DNA of 64,000 nt from Ehretia macrophylla (GCA_037974665.1 CM075775.1:41814152-41878151); one strand, 5' to 3'. Shown: positions 22,238 through 34,274, counted from the stretch's first letter. The notes: a model not told the origin generated them from the sequence alone. Numbers and translations: made by a program.

Positions 22238-22796
22238 CTTTTTTCTTTTTTTCTGCCCCGTTTAGCCTTGCCAAGATACTTTATCCATCACATTTAAATT
22301 TTCTAGTCCCACGGCATCTTGGGCAAGACAACTTCGCTTCGCGTAGAGGCTGGGCCCGCAAATTGAGGACGTGGGCCTATGACCAGGTCTCCGTCGCTCC
22401 GGTGCCTATAACTTTTCATTCGTAAGCAATTAGGTGATATACAACATACTGTTGGAAAGCTCTTTAGGAGATCTTCGACGAGGCAGCAAGCCTGCTCAGC
22501 TACGCCTTTTTTCAGTACCCAAAATTGAATGTTTTCATCAGTTTCAAGCCACTTAGCTTCTTTTTTTGCTATTTTTTACACCCGGGTCGTTCGTCGTGAG
22601 ACGCGAAAAGGACGAGAACCCAACTCGCGGAACATTAAAGGGCTCTACAATACGCTGATATCACGTCTTGCGGTGATGCTACATTGTTAAAGTAGGTGGG
22701 ATGTCGATAAGACCAATTGGCCTTTTGAATGGTTCGTCTCTCTTGGCTGGGACTGTGAACCGTCACCACATAAGTGCTTTGCACCATCAACTTGAC

Positions 22797-22915
22797 CGGT
22801 GCGATCATACCAGCACTAATGCACCGGATCCCATCAGAACTACGAAGTTCAGCGTGCTTGGGCAAGAGTAGTACTAGGATGGGTGACCCCCTGGGAAGTC
22901 CTCGTGTTGCACCAC
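22797..22915 (+). rRNA. 5S-13, one of the two best-preserved 5S copies
   Basis: Full length with 5 differences (G1C, C46A, A54C, G68A, C118A). G1C changes the start base. Duplicate of 5S-10. Confidence 0.92.
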
Positions 22916-23476
22916 GCTTTTCAATTTTTTTTTCCCACGTTTAGCCTTGCCAAGATGCGTTATCCATCACATTTATATTCTCCAGTCCCACAGCTTCTTG
23001 AGCAAGACAACTTTGCTTCGCGTAGAGGCTGGGCCCGCAAACTGATGACGTGGGGTTGTAACCAAGTCTCTGTAGTTCTAGTGCCTATAATTTTGGATCT
23101 GTAAGGAGTTATGCGGCGCACAACATACCTTTCGAAAGCTCTCCAAGAGCTCTTTGATGGGGGCAGCAACACTGCTCAGCTGCACCTTTTTTCTGTACCC
23201 CAAATCAAACTTTTTCATCAATTTCTTGTCATTTTTCTTCTTTTTGCGCTGTTTTTTAGGCCCGGGACATTTGCGGTGAGCCGCGAAAAGGACGAGAACC
23301 CAACTCGCGAAACATTGGAGGGCTATACAACTTGTCAATATCATGTCTTGCAGTGATGCTGCATTGTTGAAGCAGATGGGCTGTCGATAAGCCCAATAGG
23401 CCTTTTGAATGGTTCGCCTCTCTTGGCTGGGACTGTGAACAGTCAACACATAAGGGCTTTGCACCATCAACATGAT

Positions 23477-23494
23477 GGATGCGATCATACCAGC
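23477..23494 (+). pseudogene. 5S-14, 5' part (split by the solo LTR)
   Basis: The first 18 nt of a 5S gene (with G3A), cut by the insertion after consensus position 18. The rest is at 26172-26272. Confidence 0.95.
23490..23494 (+). repeat. Target-site duplication, left copy (solo LTR)
   Basis: CCAGC, identical to 26167-26171; it is part of the 5S sequence ATACCAGCAC. Confidence 0.95.
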
Positions 23495-24088
23495 TGTAAC
23501 ACCCCGATCCCTCTCGAGACTGGGAGTTCTATCAATCAATCTAATCACAACCCAACTCCAAACCCAGGCAAAATTTTTAGGGAAAACGGACAAAGTCTCC
23601 CCTGTTTCTAGGCAAAAAGCAAACCTGCGACAGCATATAAGTGGACCAATACCATGTCCAAACATTCAACCACCTCAAGGCCATCCGAGCCTTGTTCTCA
23701 ACAAGCAATCACAAGCAAATATACATTTCCAGTTTACAGACTAACCTACCTCCTCACATCATTTACAAGTACATTCATGCTTGACAATTAAACCATTCTA
23801 ACTTATTGCATAAAATAGACTATCATACCATTCTAACTCTTTTCTTTTGGCATTACAAACATACATGAAAGTTAAACTATTCTATCTGAATACATAAACT
23901 AGCTTTTCCAAATCACCTCAATAACCTAGAAAACTCATATTACATTTTTTTTTTAACATTAAATACAAACAACTCATGAAACATACATATTTGCATCTTT
24001 GACAACTCAAGCCACATAGGCACGCAAGACAACTCTTCAAGCACGAACTTTCACATAATCACGAACTTTCCAGCTAACATGGCATTTT

Positions 24089-24100
24089 CTGAAATGTGGT
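24089..24100 (-). other. Splice-acceptor-like site in the solo LTR
   Basis: The minus strand reads CCACATTTCAG followed by AAAATGCC, after a pyrimidine-rich run. Equivalent to ATTTTAG in the left LTR. Confidence 0.35.
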
Positions 24101-24416
24101 GGTGAGGAGTGAGTATACACAACACGTATACTCAGTGGGGGCGAGACAGATATCGAGGTGGAGAGAAAGAAGTTTGTGCAATGCAAATAGGCATAGTTAA
24201 GCAATATAACTGATAAATAAGCAATCAAGACAAATAATCAATACAATAAGCAATTATTGAAAGCATTAACACAACCATTCAAAGCTATACCACACTCTGA
24301 AGGCTATGGTTCACTCATACGAGCAATGTACCATTTCACGAGTGATACATCAATCTCGAGCTTGATGTTGACAACGATGACAATAAGCGCGCAACCACCT
24401 TATAACTTCAGTTTAG

Positions 24417-24541
24417 AATACCCCGGAAATATCCAGAAATTCTACGACCCAAATCTCCCTGGGAGGCAACCCAAGCGAGAAAAGGGAATAGGACACGGAG
24501 CTAGAGCAACCAACACTGGCAACCCGAGGCTACCCAGAGAA
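24417..24541 (-). other. Conserved LTR core, solo LTR copy
   Basis: The minus strand contains TCTGGGTAGCCTCGGGTTGC, TCTCGCTTGGGTTGCCTCCC, ATTTGGGTCGTAGAATTTC and ATTTCCGGGGTATTC. The motif order matches the LARD LTR core although the two LTRs are otherwise different. Confidence 0.6.
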
Positions 24542-26166
24542 GCCCATCACTCACACGCCTGACACTATGCAATGCAAGACTCGATACAAGGCGATAAATG
24601 AGCGATAGCACAACAATACAGATTAGAGGCGATAAACAAGATATCAAGCATCATCAACAATTGATAAACATTTCAATCAACAATCAACTCTAACAAGCGT
24701 AATAAGCATTAACAAGCATTCTACAAGCAAGGCTCTACGAAAACCAACAAAAACACAAAACGACCCCAACTTACCAAACGCTACTACTTTCAAACGAGCC
24801 ACGAGTTTTGGAAACTGACTTCACCAATCCTCCTAGGTCACCATCAGGCACGTCTAAAGACCCCGAAACCTTACTTTACCCTAGAATCCACGCAAAGCCC
24901 CGATTTCCCTCTTTGCTCGTTTGAACTACAACTACCTCAACCGATTACCCAACCAATGTCACAACTGCACCAAAAGTGCTTCCATGACGTACCTCGACAA
25001 TGCCTTCATGCAAATCGAGAAAATTCCAAACTCGACCAAAACGACCCCAACTTTCACTAATGCATTTTTCTCATTTTTTCCATTACGCAACCTAAACAAA
25101 CCATGCATTTAGGCATTCTAGCATACCTAGCACCTTTTCACATCAACAGAAAGCATAACAGCGCAACTTTATCGAAACGAGATTTTACTATTCATAGTTT
25201 ACTATTCAACTAACAATTTAAATTACAATCTCAGGATTTAACCGCAGGAAATGTTACAAAGCTATTAATACATGCTCTACAATTGCTAGGGAACATTCTT
25301 TAAACCTCAAAACAATTAAAATAACAATATACGGATAAAATCCAAAAATCAAAGTTAATACACAAAATATTCAAATGCGTAAATAAACATGAAACCCTCA
25401 TCTTAGACGCTCCTAGACGCTAGGAAAACCTCATAGGATGCCTCGGAAACCACCCCGCGCAAGCTTACGCGAAGAATCAAAGATTTGAATGTTGAAATGT
25501 CTTTTTTTTTTTCCTTCCATTTTCGGCCCTATGCAATCTATTTTTCGAGCTTTTTTTCTTTATTTTCCTTGTTAATTTAAGCTTATAAAAGATGCTCAAA
25601 AGTCAACAAGTCAAGCCCTTGGTCAAAGCTCACTTAAGTTGGTCAATCTAGCTTATTTTATGCATTTTAAAGCTAAAACAACTATCACAAATCAAATTCA
25701 AGTTAATAACAACTAAACTACTAAAATTAAAACACTAAACACGAGTTTTCACTATTTGCTGAGGACTAGAATTCATTTCCTAACTATCGCTCTCGATATG
25801 CTATGCATTTTGCGACAATAAAAGATTAACAATTAAATCTCAAAGAATTTAAGAAAATATAATTTTGAAGAGTAATCATGGTTGAAAATTTACTCCGGCT
25901 CGGAGCTACTTTTCATTTAATTGGAAACCGAGCATTAAGGTGCAAGAAAATAAAGCCGATTAACATGAATATGAAAAGTAGTTGATATTCCGTTAAAATA
26001 ATTAACTCAAGTATTATTTTAATTACTTATAAAAGAAATATGAAAATAAAGCTACAAAGAAATGTTTAACTAAAAATAAACACAAATTCAATGCTAATAT
26101 TTAAGACAACACTTAATCAAATGCAATTAAATGCCATTAAATGCATGCCAGGTTCGGGTTATCACA

Positions 26167-26171
26167 CCAGC
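26167..26171 (+). repeat. Target-site duplication, right copy (solo LTR)
   Basis: CCAGC, identical to 23490-23494. Confidence 0.95.
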
Positions 26172-26272
26172 ACTAATGCAATGGATCCCATCAGAACTCT
26201 GAAGTTAAGCGTGCTTGGGCAAGAGTAGTACTAGAATAGGTGATCCCCTTGGAAGTCCTCGTGTTGCACCCC
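26172..26272 (+). pseudogene. 5S-14, 3' part
   Basis: The remaining 101 nt of the split gene; with the 18-nt 5' part it makes exactly 119. Eight substitutions here (C28A, C29T, C47T, G68A, G82A, G85A, C91T, G97T). The internal promoter is kept but the start is displaced by 2.7 kb. Confidence 0.95.
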
Positions 26273-26829
26273 ACTTTTCCTTTTTTTTGCCCCTTTAGCC
26301 TTGCAAATATGTTTTATCCATCACATTTATATTCTCGAGTCCCACGGCATCTTAGGCAAGTCAAATTTGCTTTGCGTAGAGGCTGAGTCCACAAACTGAG
26401 GATGTGGGGCCTATGACCAAGTCTCAGTTGCTCCGGTGCACATAACTTTTGTTCCGTAAAGAGTTATGCGGCGCACAACATACCGTTGGAAAGCTCTCCG
26501 GGAGCTCTACGATGAGGGTATAAAGCCTGCTCGACTGCGCCTTTTCAGTAACCAATATCGAACGCTTTCATCAGGTTCTGGTCGCTTTTCTTCTTTTTGC
26601 GCTGTTTTTTAGGCCCGGGTCGTTCGTCGTGAGCTGCAAAAAGGATGAGAACCCAACTCACAAAACATTGGAGGGCTCTACAACTCGTCATTATCACGTC
26701 TTGTGGTGATGTTGCGTTGTTGGAATAGATGGGCTGTCGATAAGCCCAATGGGCCTTTTGAATGGTTCGTGTCTCTTGGCTGGGACAGTGAACCGTTAAC
26801 ACATAAGGGCTTTGCACCATCAATATGAC

Positions 26830-26948
26830 GGGTGCAATCATACCGGCACTAATGCACCGGATCCCATCAGAACTCCAAAGTTAAGCGTGCTTGGGCGAGA
26901 GTAGTACTAAGATGGGTGACCGCTTGGGAAGTTCTCGTGTTGTACCCA
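26830..26948 (+). rRNA. 5S-15, diverged 5S rRNA copy
   Basis: Full length, 9 differences. Duplicate of 5S-12 (shared C93G, C95T, C104T, C114T, and a TTTTCTAGTCCC tract in both spacers). Confidence 0.9.
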
Positions 26949-27507
26949 CTTTTTTTCTTTTTTGGCCCCGTTTAGCCTTGCCAAGATGCTTTATCCATCA
27001 CATTTATTTTTTCTAGTCCCACGACATCTTGGGCAAGACAACTTCGCTTCGCGTAGAGGCTAGGCCCGCAAACCGAGGACGTGGGCCTGTGACCAGGTCT
27101 CCGTCGCTCCGGTGCCTATAACTTTTTATCCGTAAGGAGTTATACGGTACACAACATACTGTTGGAAAGCTCTCCAGGTGCTGTTCGACTGGGGCAGCAA
27201 GCCTGCTCAGCTATGCCTTTTTTCAGTATCCAAAATCGAATGTTTTCATCAGCTTCAAGCCACTTTGCTTCTTTATGTGGTATTTTTTAGGCCCATGTCA
27301 TTCGTCATGAGCCGCGAAAAGGATAAGAAACCAACTCACGGAACATTATAGTGCTCTACAACGTGTCGATATCACGTCTTGCGGTGATACTGCGTTGTTG
27401 AAAAAGATGGGCTATTGATAAACCCAATGGGCCTTTTCAATGGTTCGTCTCTCTTGGCTGGGACTGTGAATTGTCTACACGTCAGGGCTTTGTACCATCA
27501 ACATGAC

Positions 27508-27626
27508 GGGTGTGATCATTCCAGAACTAATGTACCGGATCCAATCAGAACTCCGAAGTTAAGCGTGCTTAGGCGAGAGTAGTACTAGGATGGGTGACCC
27601 CCTGGGAAGTCCCCGTGTTGTACCCC
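27508..27626 (+). rRNA. 5S-16, diverged 5S rRNA copy
   Basis: Full length, 8 differences. C6T, A13T, C26T, C36A and T106C are shared with 5S-19, 1,997 bp downstream. Confidence 0.9.
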
Positions 27627-28146
27627 TTTTTCCATTTTTTTTTTTGCCCCGTTTAGCCTTGCCAAGATGCTTTATCCATCACATTTATATTCTCCTATCC
27701 CACGGCATCTTGGGCAAGACAACTTCGCTTAACGTATAGGCTGGGCCCTCAAACTGAGGACGTGGGGCTTGTGACCAGGTCTCTGTCGCTCTGGTACCCA
27801 TAAGTTTTGATCAGAAAGGAGTTAGGTGGCGCACATCATACTGTTTGAAAGCTCTTTGGAAGCTCCACGATGGGGGCTACAGGCCTGCTTGGCTGTGTCT
27901 TTTTTCGGTACCCAAAATTGAATGTTTTCATCAGTTTCGGGCAACTTTTCTAGTTTTTGCGCTGTTTTTTTGGCCCGAGTCGTTCGTCGTAAGCCACAAA
28001 AAGGACGAGAACCCAACTTGCAGTGATGCTGTGTTGTTGTAGCTGATGGGCTGACAATAAGCCCAATAGGCCTTTTGAATGGGCCATGTTTCTTGGCTGA
28101 GACTGTAAACCGTCAACACATAAGGGCTCTGCACCATCAACTTGAC

Positions 28147-28265
28147 GGGTGCGATCATACCAGCACTAATGCACCGGATCCCATCAGAACTCTGAAGTTA
28201 AGCATGCTTGGGTGAGTGTAGTACTAGGATGGGTGACCCCCAGGGAAGTCCTCATGTTACACCCC
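28147..28265 (+). rRNA. 5S-17, diverged 5S rRNA copy
   Basis: Full length, 7 differences (C47T, G58A, C67T, A71T, T96A, G108A, G113A). The unit pairs with 5S-20 (shared G58A and T96A). The unit before it is shortened to 639 bp. Confidence 0.92.
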
Positions 28266-28824
28266 ATTTTCCCTTTTTTTTGCCCTTTTAGCCTTGCCAA
28301 AATGCTTTATCCATCACATTTATATTCTCGAGTCCCACGGCATATTCGGCAAGTAAACTTCGCTTCGCGTAGAGGATAGGCCTACAAACCGAGTACGTGG
28401 GGCCTGTGATCAAGTTTCCGTTACTCCGGTGCCCATAACTTTTGATCCATAAAGAGTTATATGGTTCACTGCTCACCGTTAGAAAGCTCTCCGGGAGCTC
28501 TACGACGGGGGCAACAAATTTGCTATGCAGCGCTTTTTTTTGGTGCCCAAAATCGGACATTTTTATCAGTTTCGGGCCAATTTTCTTCTTTTTGTGTTGT
28601 TTTCTAGGCCTGGGTCATTCGTCGTGAGCTACAAAAAGGACGAGAACCCAACTCGCTGAACATTATAGGGGTCTACATTGCATTGATATCACGTCTTGCG
28701 GTGATGCTACGTTGTTGAAGTTGATGGGCTGTCAATAAGCCCAATAGGCCTTTTGAAAGGGCTGTCTTTCTTGGCTGGGACTATGAACCATCAACACATA
28801 AGGGTTTTGCACCATCAACATGAG

Positions 28825-28943
28825 AGGTGCGATCATACCAGCACTAATGCACCGGATCCCATCAGATCCCCAAAGTTAAACGTGCTTGGGCGAGAGTAGT
28901 ACTAGGATGGGTGACCCCCTAGAAAGTCCTCATGTTGCACACC
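28825..28943 (+). rRNA. 5S-18, diverged 5S rRNA copy
   Basis: Full length, 9 differences. The unusual GATCCCCAAAG (A43T, T45C, G48A) and G1A are shared with 5S-21. Confidence 0.9.
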
Positions 28944-29504
28944 CTTTTTTATTTTTTTTTGCCACGTTTAGCCTTGCCAAGATGCTTTATCCATAACATT
29001 TATATTCTCGATTCCCACGACATCTTAGGCAAGACAACTTCGCTTCGCGTAGAGGCTGGGCCTGCAAACCGAGGACATGGGGGATGTGACCAGGTCTCCA
29101 TCGCTCCGGTGCCTATAACTTTTGATCCATACGGAGTTATACGGCACCCAGCATACCGTTGGAAATCTCTCTGGGAGCTCTTCGATGTGAGTAGCAAGCC
29201 TGGTCTACTGTGTAATTTTTTGGTACCAAAAAATGAACATTTTCATCAGTTTTGGTCCACTTTTCTTCTTTATGTGGTATTTTTTAGGCCCATGTCGTTC
29301 GTCGTGAGCTGCGAAAAGGATGAGAAACCAACTCACGGAAGATTATAGGGCTCTACAACGCGTTGATATCACGTCTTGCGGTGATACTACATTGTTGAAT
29401 TAGATGGGCCGTTGATAAACCCAATGGGCCTTCTGAATGGTTCGTCTTTTTTGGCTGTGACTGTGAACCGTCTACACATAAGGGCTTTGCACCATCAACA
29501 TGAT

Positions 29505-29612
29505 GGGTGTGATCATTCCAAAACTAATGTACCGGATCCAATCAGAACTTCGAAGTTAAGCGTGCTTGGGCGACAGTAGTACTAGGATGGGTGACCCCTT
29601 GGGAAGTCCCCG
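29505..29612 (+). pseudogene. 5S-19, 3'-truncated
   Basis: The copy ends after consensus position 108; the last 11 nt (TGTTGCACCCC) are missing and T-rich spacer follows directly. Otherwise like 5S-16. Its product would lack the 3' half of the terminal stem. Confidence 0.92.
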
Positions 29613-30132
29613 CGCCTTTTCTTTTTTTTTTGCCTTGTTTAGCCTTGCCAAGACGCTTTATCCATCACATTTATATTCTTGAGTCCCACGGCATCTTGGG
29701 CAAGACAACTTCGCTTAGCGTAGAGGCTGGGCCCTTAAACCGAGGACGTGAAGCCTATGACCAGATCTCTGTCGCTTCGGTACCCATAAGTTTTGATCCG
29801 TAAGGAGTTATGCGGCGCACATCATATCGTTTGAAAACTCGCTGGGAGCTCCATGATGGGGGCTATAGGCCTGCTTGGCTGCGTCTTTTTTCAGCACCCA
29901 AAATTGAATGTTTTCATCAATTTCGGGCCACTTTTCTAGTTTTTGCACTGTTTTTTTGGCCCGAGTCGTTCGTCGTAAGCCGCGAAAAGGACGAGAACCC
30001 AACTTGCGGTGATGCTGTGTTGTTGTAGCTGATGGGCTACCGATAAGCCCAATAGGCCTTTTGAATGGGCCATGTTTATTGGGTGAGACTGTAAACCGTC
30101 AACACATAAGGGCTTTACACCATCAAATTGAC

Positions 30133-30251
30133 GGGTGCGATCATACCAGCACTAGTGCACCGAATCCCATCAGAACTCGGAAGTTAAGCATGCTTGGGCG
30201 AGAGTAGTACTAGGATGGATGACCCCCAGGGAAGTCCTCGTGTTGCACCCC
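30133..30251 (+). rRNA. 5S-20, 5S rRNA copy
   Basis: Full length, 6 differences (A23G, G31A, C47G, G58A, G86A, T96A). Duplicate of 5S-17. Confidence 0.92.
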
Positions 30252-30814
30252 ATTTTTCCTTTTTTGTTTGCCCCGTTTAGCCTTGCCAAGATGCTTTATC
30301 CATCACATTTATATTCTTGAGTCCCACGGCATATTGGGCAAGTCAACTTCGCTTCGCGTAGAGGATGGGCCTGCAAACCGAGGACGTGGGGCCTGTGATC
30401 AAGTCTCCGTCACTCCGGTGCCCATAACTTTTGATCCGTAAAGAGTTACGCGGTGCACAACACACCGTTAGAAAACTCTCTGGGAGCTCTACGACGGGGG
30501 TAGCAAACTTGCTATGCAGGGCTTTTTTTCGGTGCCCAATATTGAATATTGTCATCAGTTTCGGGCCACTTTTCTTGTTTTTGTGTTGTTTTCTAGGCCC
30601 GGGTCATTCGTCGTGAGCTACAAAAAAGGACGATAACCCAACTCTCGGAACATTAGAGGGCTCTACATCGCATTGATATCACGTCTTGCGGTGCTGCTTC
30701 GTTGTTGAAGCTGATAGGCTGTCGATAAGCCCAATAGGCCTTTTGAAAGGGTTGTCTTTCTTGGCTGGGACTATGAACCATCAACACATAAGGGTTTTGC
30801 ACCATCAACATGAG

Positions 30815-30932
30815 AGGTGCGATCATACCAGCACTAATACACCGGATCCCATCAGATCCCCAAAGTTAAGGATACTTGGGCGAGAGTAGTACTAGGATGG
30901 GTGACCCCAGGGAAGTCCTCGTGTTACAACCC
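30815..30932 (+). pseudogene. 5S-21, diverged with a 1-nt deletion
   Basis: 118 nt; one C is lost near position 95, with about 10 substitutions, including GTTAAGGATACTT in the internal promoter. Duplicate of 5S-18. Confidence 0.9.
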
Positions 30933-31491
30933 CTTTATCCCTTTTTTTGCTTCGTTTAGCCTTGCCAAGATGCTTTATCCATCACATTCATATTATCGAG
31001 TCCCACGGCATATTGGGCAAGACAACTTCACTTCGCATAAAGGATAGGGCAGCAAACCTAGGACTTGGGGCTTGTGATCAAGTCTCCGTCACTCCGGAGC
31101 CCATAACTTTTTATCCGTAAGGAGTTATGCGGCGCACAACATACTGTAGGAAAACTCTCCGGGAGCTCTACGATGGGTGCTGCAAGCCTGCTTCGCAACG
31201 CCTTTTTTCGGTACCCAAAATTGAACATTTTCATCAGTTACGGGCCACTTTTCTTCTTTTTGTGCAGTTTTCTAGGCCCGAGTCTTTCGTCGTGAGCCGT
31301 GAAAAGGACGAGAACCCAACTCGCTGAACATTAGAGGGCTCTACAATGCATCGATATCACGTCTTGCGGTAATGCTGCGTTGTTGAAGCAGTGGGTTGTC
31401 GATAAGTCCAATAGGCTTGTTGAAAGGTCTGTCTTTCTTGGCTGGGACTGTGAACCATCAACACATAAGGGCATTGCACCATCAACATGAC

Positions 31492-31609
31492 AGGTGCGAT
31501 CATACCAGTACTAATGCACCGGATCCTAAAAGAACTCCAAAGTTAAGCTTGCTTGGGCAAGAGCAGTACTAGGATAGGGACCCCCTGGGAAGTCCTTGTG
31601 TTGCACCCC
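31492..31609 (+). pseudogene. 5S-22, diverged with a 1-nt deletion
   Basis: 118 nt; GGATAGGGA replaces GGATGGGTGA in the C-box region, with about 11 substitutions. Likely inactive. Confidence 0.9.
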
Positions 31610-32170
31610 ATTTTTCATTATTTTTTGCCACGTTTTGCCTTGCCAAGATGCTTTATCCATCACATTTAAATTCTCAAGTCCCATGGCATCTTGGGCAAGA
31701 CAACTTCGCTGTGTGTAGAGGCTGGGCCCGCAAACTGAGGACGTGGTGCCTGTGACAAGGTCTCTGTTGCTCTGGTGCCTATAATTTTTGATTCGCAAGG
31801 AGTTATGCAGTGCCCAACCTACCGTTAGAAAGCTCTCTGGGAGCTCTTCCATGTAAGTAGCAAGCCTACTCGGCTGAGCATTTTTTTGGTACCCAAAATC
31901 AAATGTTTTCATCAATTTTGGGCCACTTTTCTTCTTTTTACGGTGTTTTTTAGGCCTGTGTCGTTCGTCGTGATCCACAAAAAGGACAAGAACCCAACTC
32001 ACCAAACATTATAGGGCTCTACAACACGTCAATATCACATCTTGAGGTGATACTGCGTTGTTGAAACAAATGGGCTGTCAATAAACGCAATGGGCCTTTT
32101 GAATGGTTCGTCTCTCTTGGCTGGAACTGTGAACCGTCAACACATAAGGGCTTTGTACCATCAACAAGAT

Positions 32171-32289
32171 GGGTGCGATCATTCCAGCACTAATGCACCG
32201 GATCCAATCAGAACTCCGAAGTTAAGCGTGCTTGGGCGAGAGTAGTAGTAGGATGGGTGACCCCATGGGAAGTCCCCGTGTTGTACCCC
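32171..32289 (+). rRNA. 5S-23, 5S rRNA copy
   Basis: Full length, 6 differences (A13T, C36A, C78G, C95A, T106C, C114T). One of the better preserved copies. A13T, C36A, T106C and C114T match the 5S-16 type. Confidence 0.92.
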
Positions 32290-32855
32290 GCTTTTCCTTT
32301 TTTTTTTGCCTCGTTTAGCCTTGCCAAGATGCTTTATCCATCACATTTATATTCTCACTCAAGTCCCACGGCATCTTGGGCAAGACAACTTCGCTTCGCG
32401 TAGAGGCTGGGTCCGTAAACCGAGGACGTGGGGCCTGTGACCTGGTCTCCGTCGCTCCAGTGCCCATTACTTTTGATCAGTAACGAGTTATGTGGCGTAC
32501 AACATACCATTGGAAAGCTCTTTGGGAGCTCTAGAACAGGGGCTAGGGGCTTTCTCGGCTGCGTCTTTTTTCGGTACCCAAAATTGAAAGTTTTCATTAG
32601 TTTCAGGACACTTTTCTTCTTTATGCGCTATTTTTTAGGCCCGAGTCATTCGTTGTAAGCCGCGAAAAGGATGAGAACCCAACTCACGTAACATTATAGT
32701 CCTTTACAATGCGTCAATATCACGTCTTGCGGTGATGCTGCATTGTCGAAGCAGATAGGTTGTCGATAAGCCCAATAGGCCTTTTGAATAGGCCGTCATT
32801 CTTGGCTGCGACTGTAAACCGTCAACACATAAGGGCTTTGCACCATCAATATGAC

Positions 32856-32973
32856 GGGTGCGATCATACCAGCACTAATGCACTGGATCTAATCAGAACT
32901 CCAAAGTTATGCATGCTTGGGCGAGAGTAGTACTAGGATGGGTGACCCCTAGGAAGTCCTTGTGTTGCACCCT
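32856..32973 (+). pseudogene. 5S-24, diverged with a 1-nt deletion
   Basis: 118 nt; one C is lost near position 95, with 9 substitutions, including A55T in the A box. Confidence 0.9.
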
Positions 32974-33534
32974 ATTTTCAATTTTTTTTTGCCACGTTTT
33001 GCCTTGCCAAGATGCTTTATCCATCACATTTATATTCTCGAGTCCCACGGCATCTTGGGCAAGGCAACTTCGCTTCGCATAGAGGCTAAGCCCACAAACC
33101 GAGGATGTGGGGCCTGTGACCAGGTCTCCGTCGCTCCGGTGCCTATACCTTTTGATCTGTATGGAGTTATGTAGCGCACAACATACTGTTTGAAAGCTCT
33201 CAGGGAGCTCTTTGACAGGAAAAACCAGCCTGCTCAGCTATGCATTTTTTCGGTGCCCAAAATCAAACGTTTTCATCAGTTTTGGGCCACTTTTCTTTTG
33301 TTTGTACTGGTTTTTGGGCCCGTGTCGTTCGTCGTGATCTGAAAAAAGGATGAGAACCCAACTCACAAAACATTAGAGTGCTTTACAATGCGTCGATATC
33401 ACGTCTTGCGGTGGCATTGCGTTGTTGAAGCAGATAGGCTATCGATAAGCCAAATGGGCCTTTTGAATGGTTTGTGTCTCTTGGCTGGGACTGTGAACCA
33501 TCAACACATAAGGGCTTCGCACCATCAACATGAC

Positions 33535-33653
33535 GGGTGCGATTATACCAGCACAAATGCACCGGATCCCATCAGAACACCGAAGTTAAGCGTGGTTGGG
33601 CGAGAGTAGTACTAGGAAGGGTGACCCCATGGGAAGTCCTGGTGTTGCACCCC
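33535..33653 (+). rRNA. 5S-25, diverged 5S rRNA copy
   Basis: Full length, 7 differences, mostly transversions (T21A, T45A, C61G, T84A, C95A, C107G), which is unlike its neighbours. Confidence 0.92.
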
Positions 33654-34155
33654 CCTTTTCCTTTTTTTTTTGCCATGTTTAGCCTTGCCAAGATGCTTTA
33701 TCCATCACATTTATGTTCTCGAGTCCCACGGCATCTTGGGCAAGACTAGTTCGATTCACGTAGATGCTGGGGCCGCAAACCAAGGATGTGGGGCCTGTGA
33801 CCAGGTCTCCGTTGCTTCGATGCACAGAACTTTTGATCCGTAAGAAGTTATGCGACGCACATCATACCGTTAGAAATCTCTCTAAGAGCTCTACGACGGG
33901 GGCAGTAAGCCTATCGGCTGCGCCTTTTTTCGGTGACCAAAATCGAATGTTTTCATCACTTTTGTTCTACTTTTCTTCTTTTTGCACTGTTTTTTAGGCC
34001 CGAGTCGTTCGTCGTGAGCCGCAAAAAGGACAAGAACCCAACTCGTGAAACGTTAGAGGGCTCTAAAACACGTCGATATCACGTCTTGCGGTGATGCTGC
34101 GTTCTTGAAGAAGATAAGTTGTCAACACATAAGTGTTTTGCTCAATCAACGTGAT

Positions 34156-34274
34156 GGGTGTGATCATACTAGCACTAATGCACCGGATCCCATCAGAACT
34201 CTGAAGTTAAACGTGCTTGGGCGGGAGTAGTACTAGGATGGATGACCCCCTGGGAAGTCCTCGTGTTAAACCCC
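34156..34274 (+). rRNA. 5S-26, diverged 5S rRNA copy
   Basis: Full length, 8 differences (C6T, C15T, C47T, G56A, A69G, G87A, G113A, C114A). The spacer before it has lost about 59 bp around 34120, removing the TGGGCT/AGCCCA hairpin and its surroundings. Confidence 0.9.

Larger units (their letters stand above)
17209..23476 (+). repeat. 5S rDNA array block B (5S-5 to 5S-13 and spacers)
   Basis: Continuation of the array after the LARD-like insertion, with period 672-680 bp. Its last genes (5S-10 to 5S-12) are the first copy of a three-unit duplication whose second copy is 5S-13 to 5S-15. Spacer architecture is as in block A; I see no other gene in the spacers. Confidence 0.95.
23495..26166 (-). 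mobile_element. Solo LTR (2,672 bp), same family as the left-edge element
   Basis: On the minus strand it begins TGTGATAACCCGAACCTGG and ends GGGGTGTTACA. Perfect CCAGC duplications flank it and there is no interior, so it is a solo LTR left by recombination between two LTRs. It aligns along its length with 968-3464. A TTTATAAG box (minus strand, about 25585-25595) may be the TATA element. The donor-like site of the family is mutated here (AAG/ATGAGG at 25401). No coding region seen. Confidence 0.93.

Noticed and set aside
23078-23665. 195-codon minus-strand frame, the longest in the window
   Set aside because: It crosses from 5S spacer through the 5S-14 fragment into the solo LTR, so it is a chance join of unrelated repeats.
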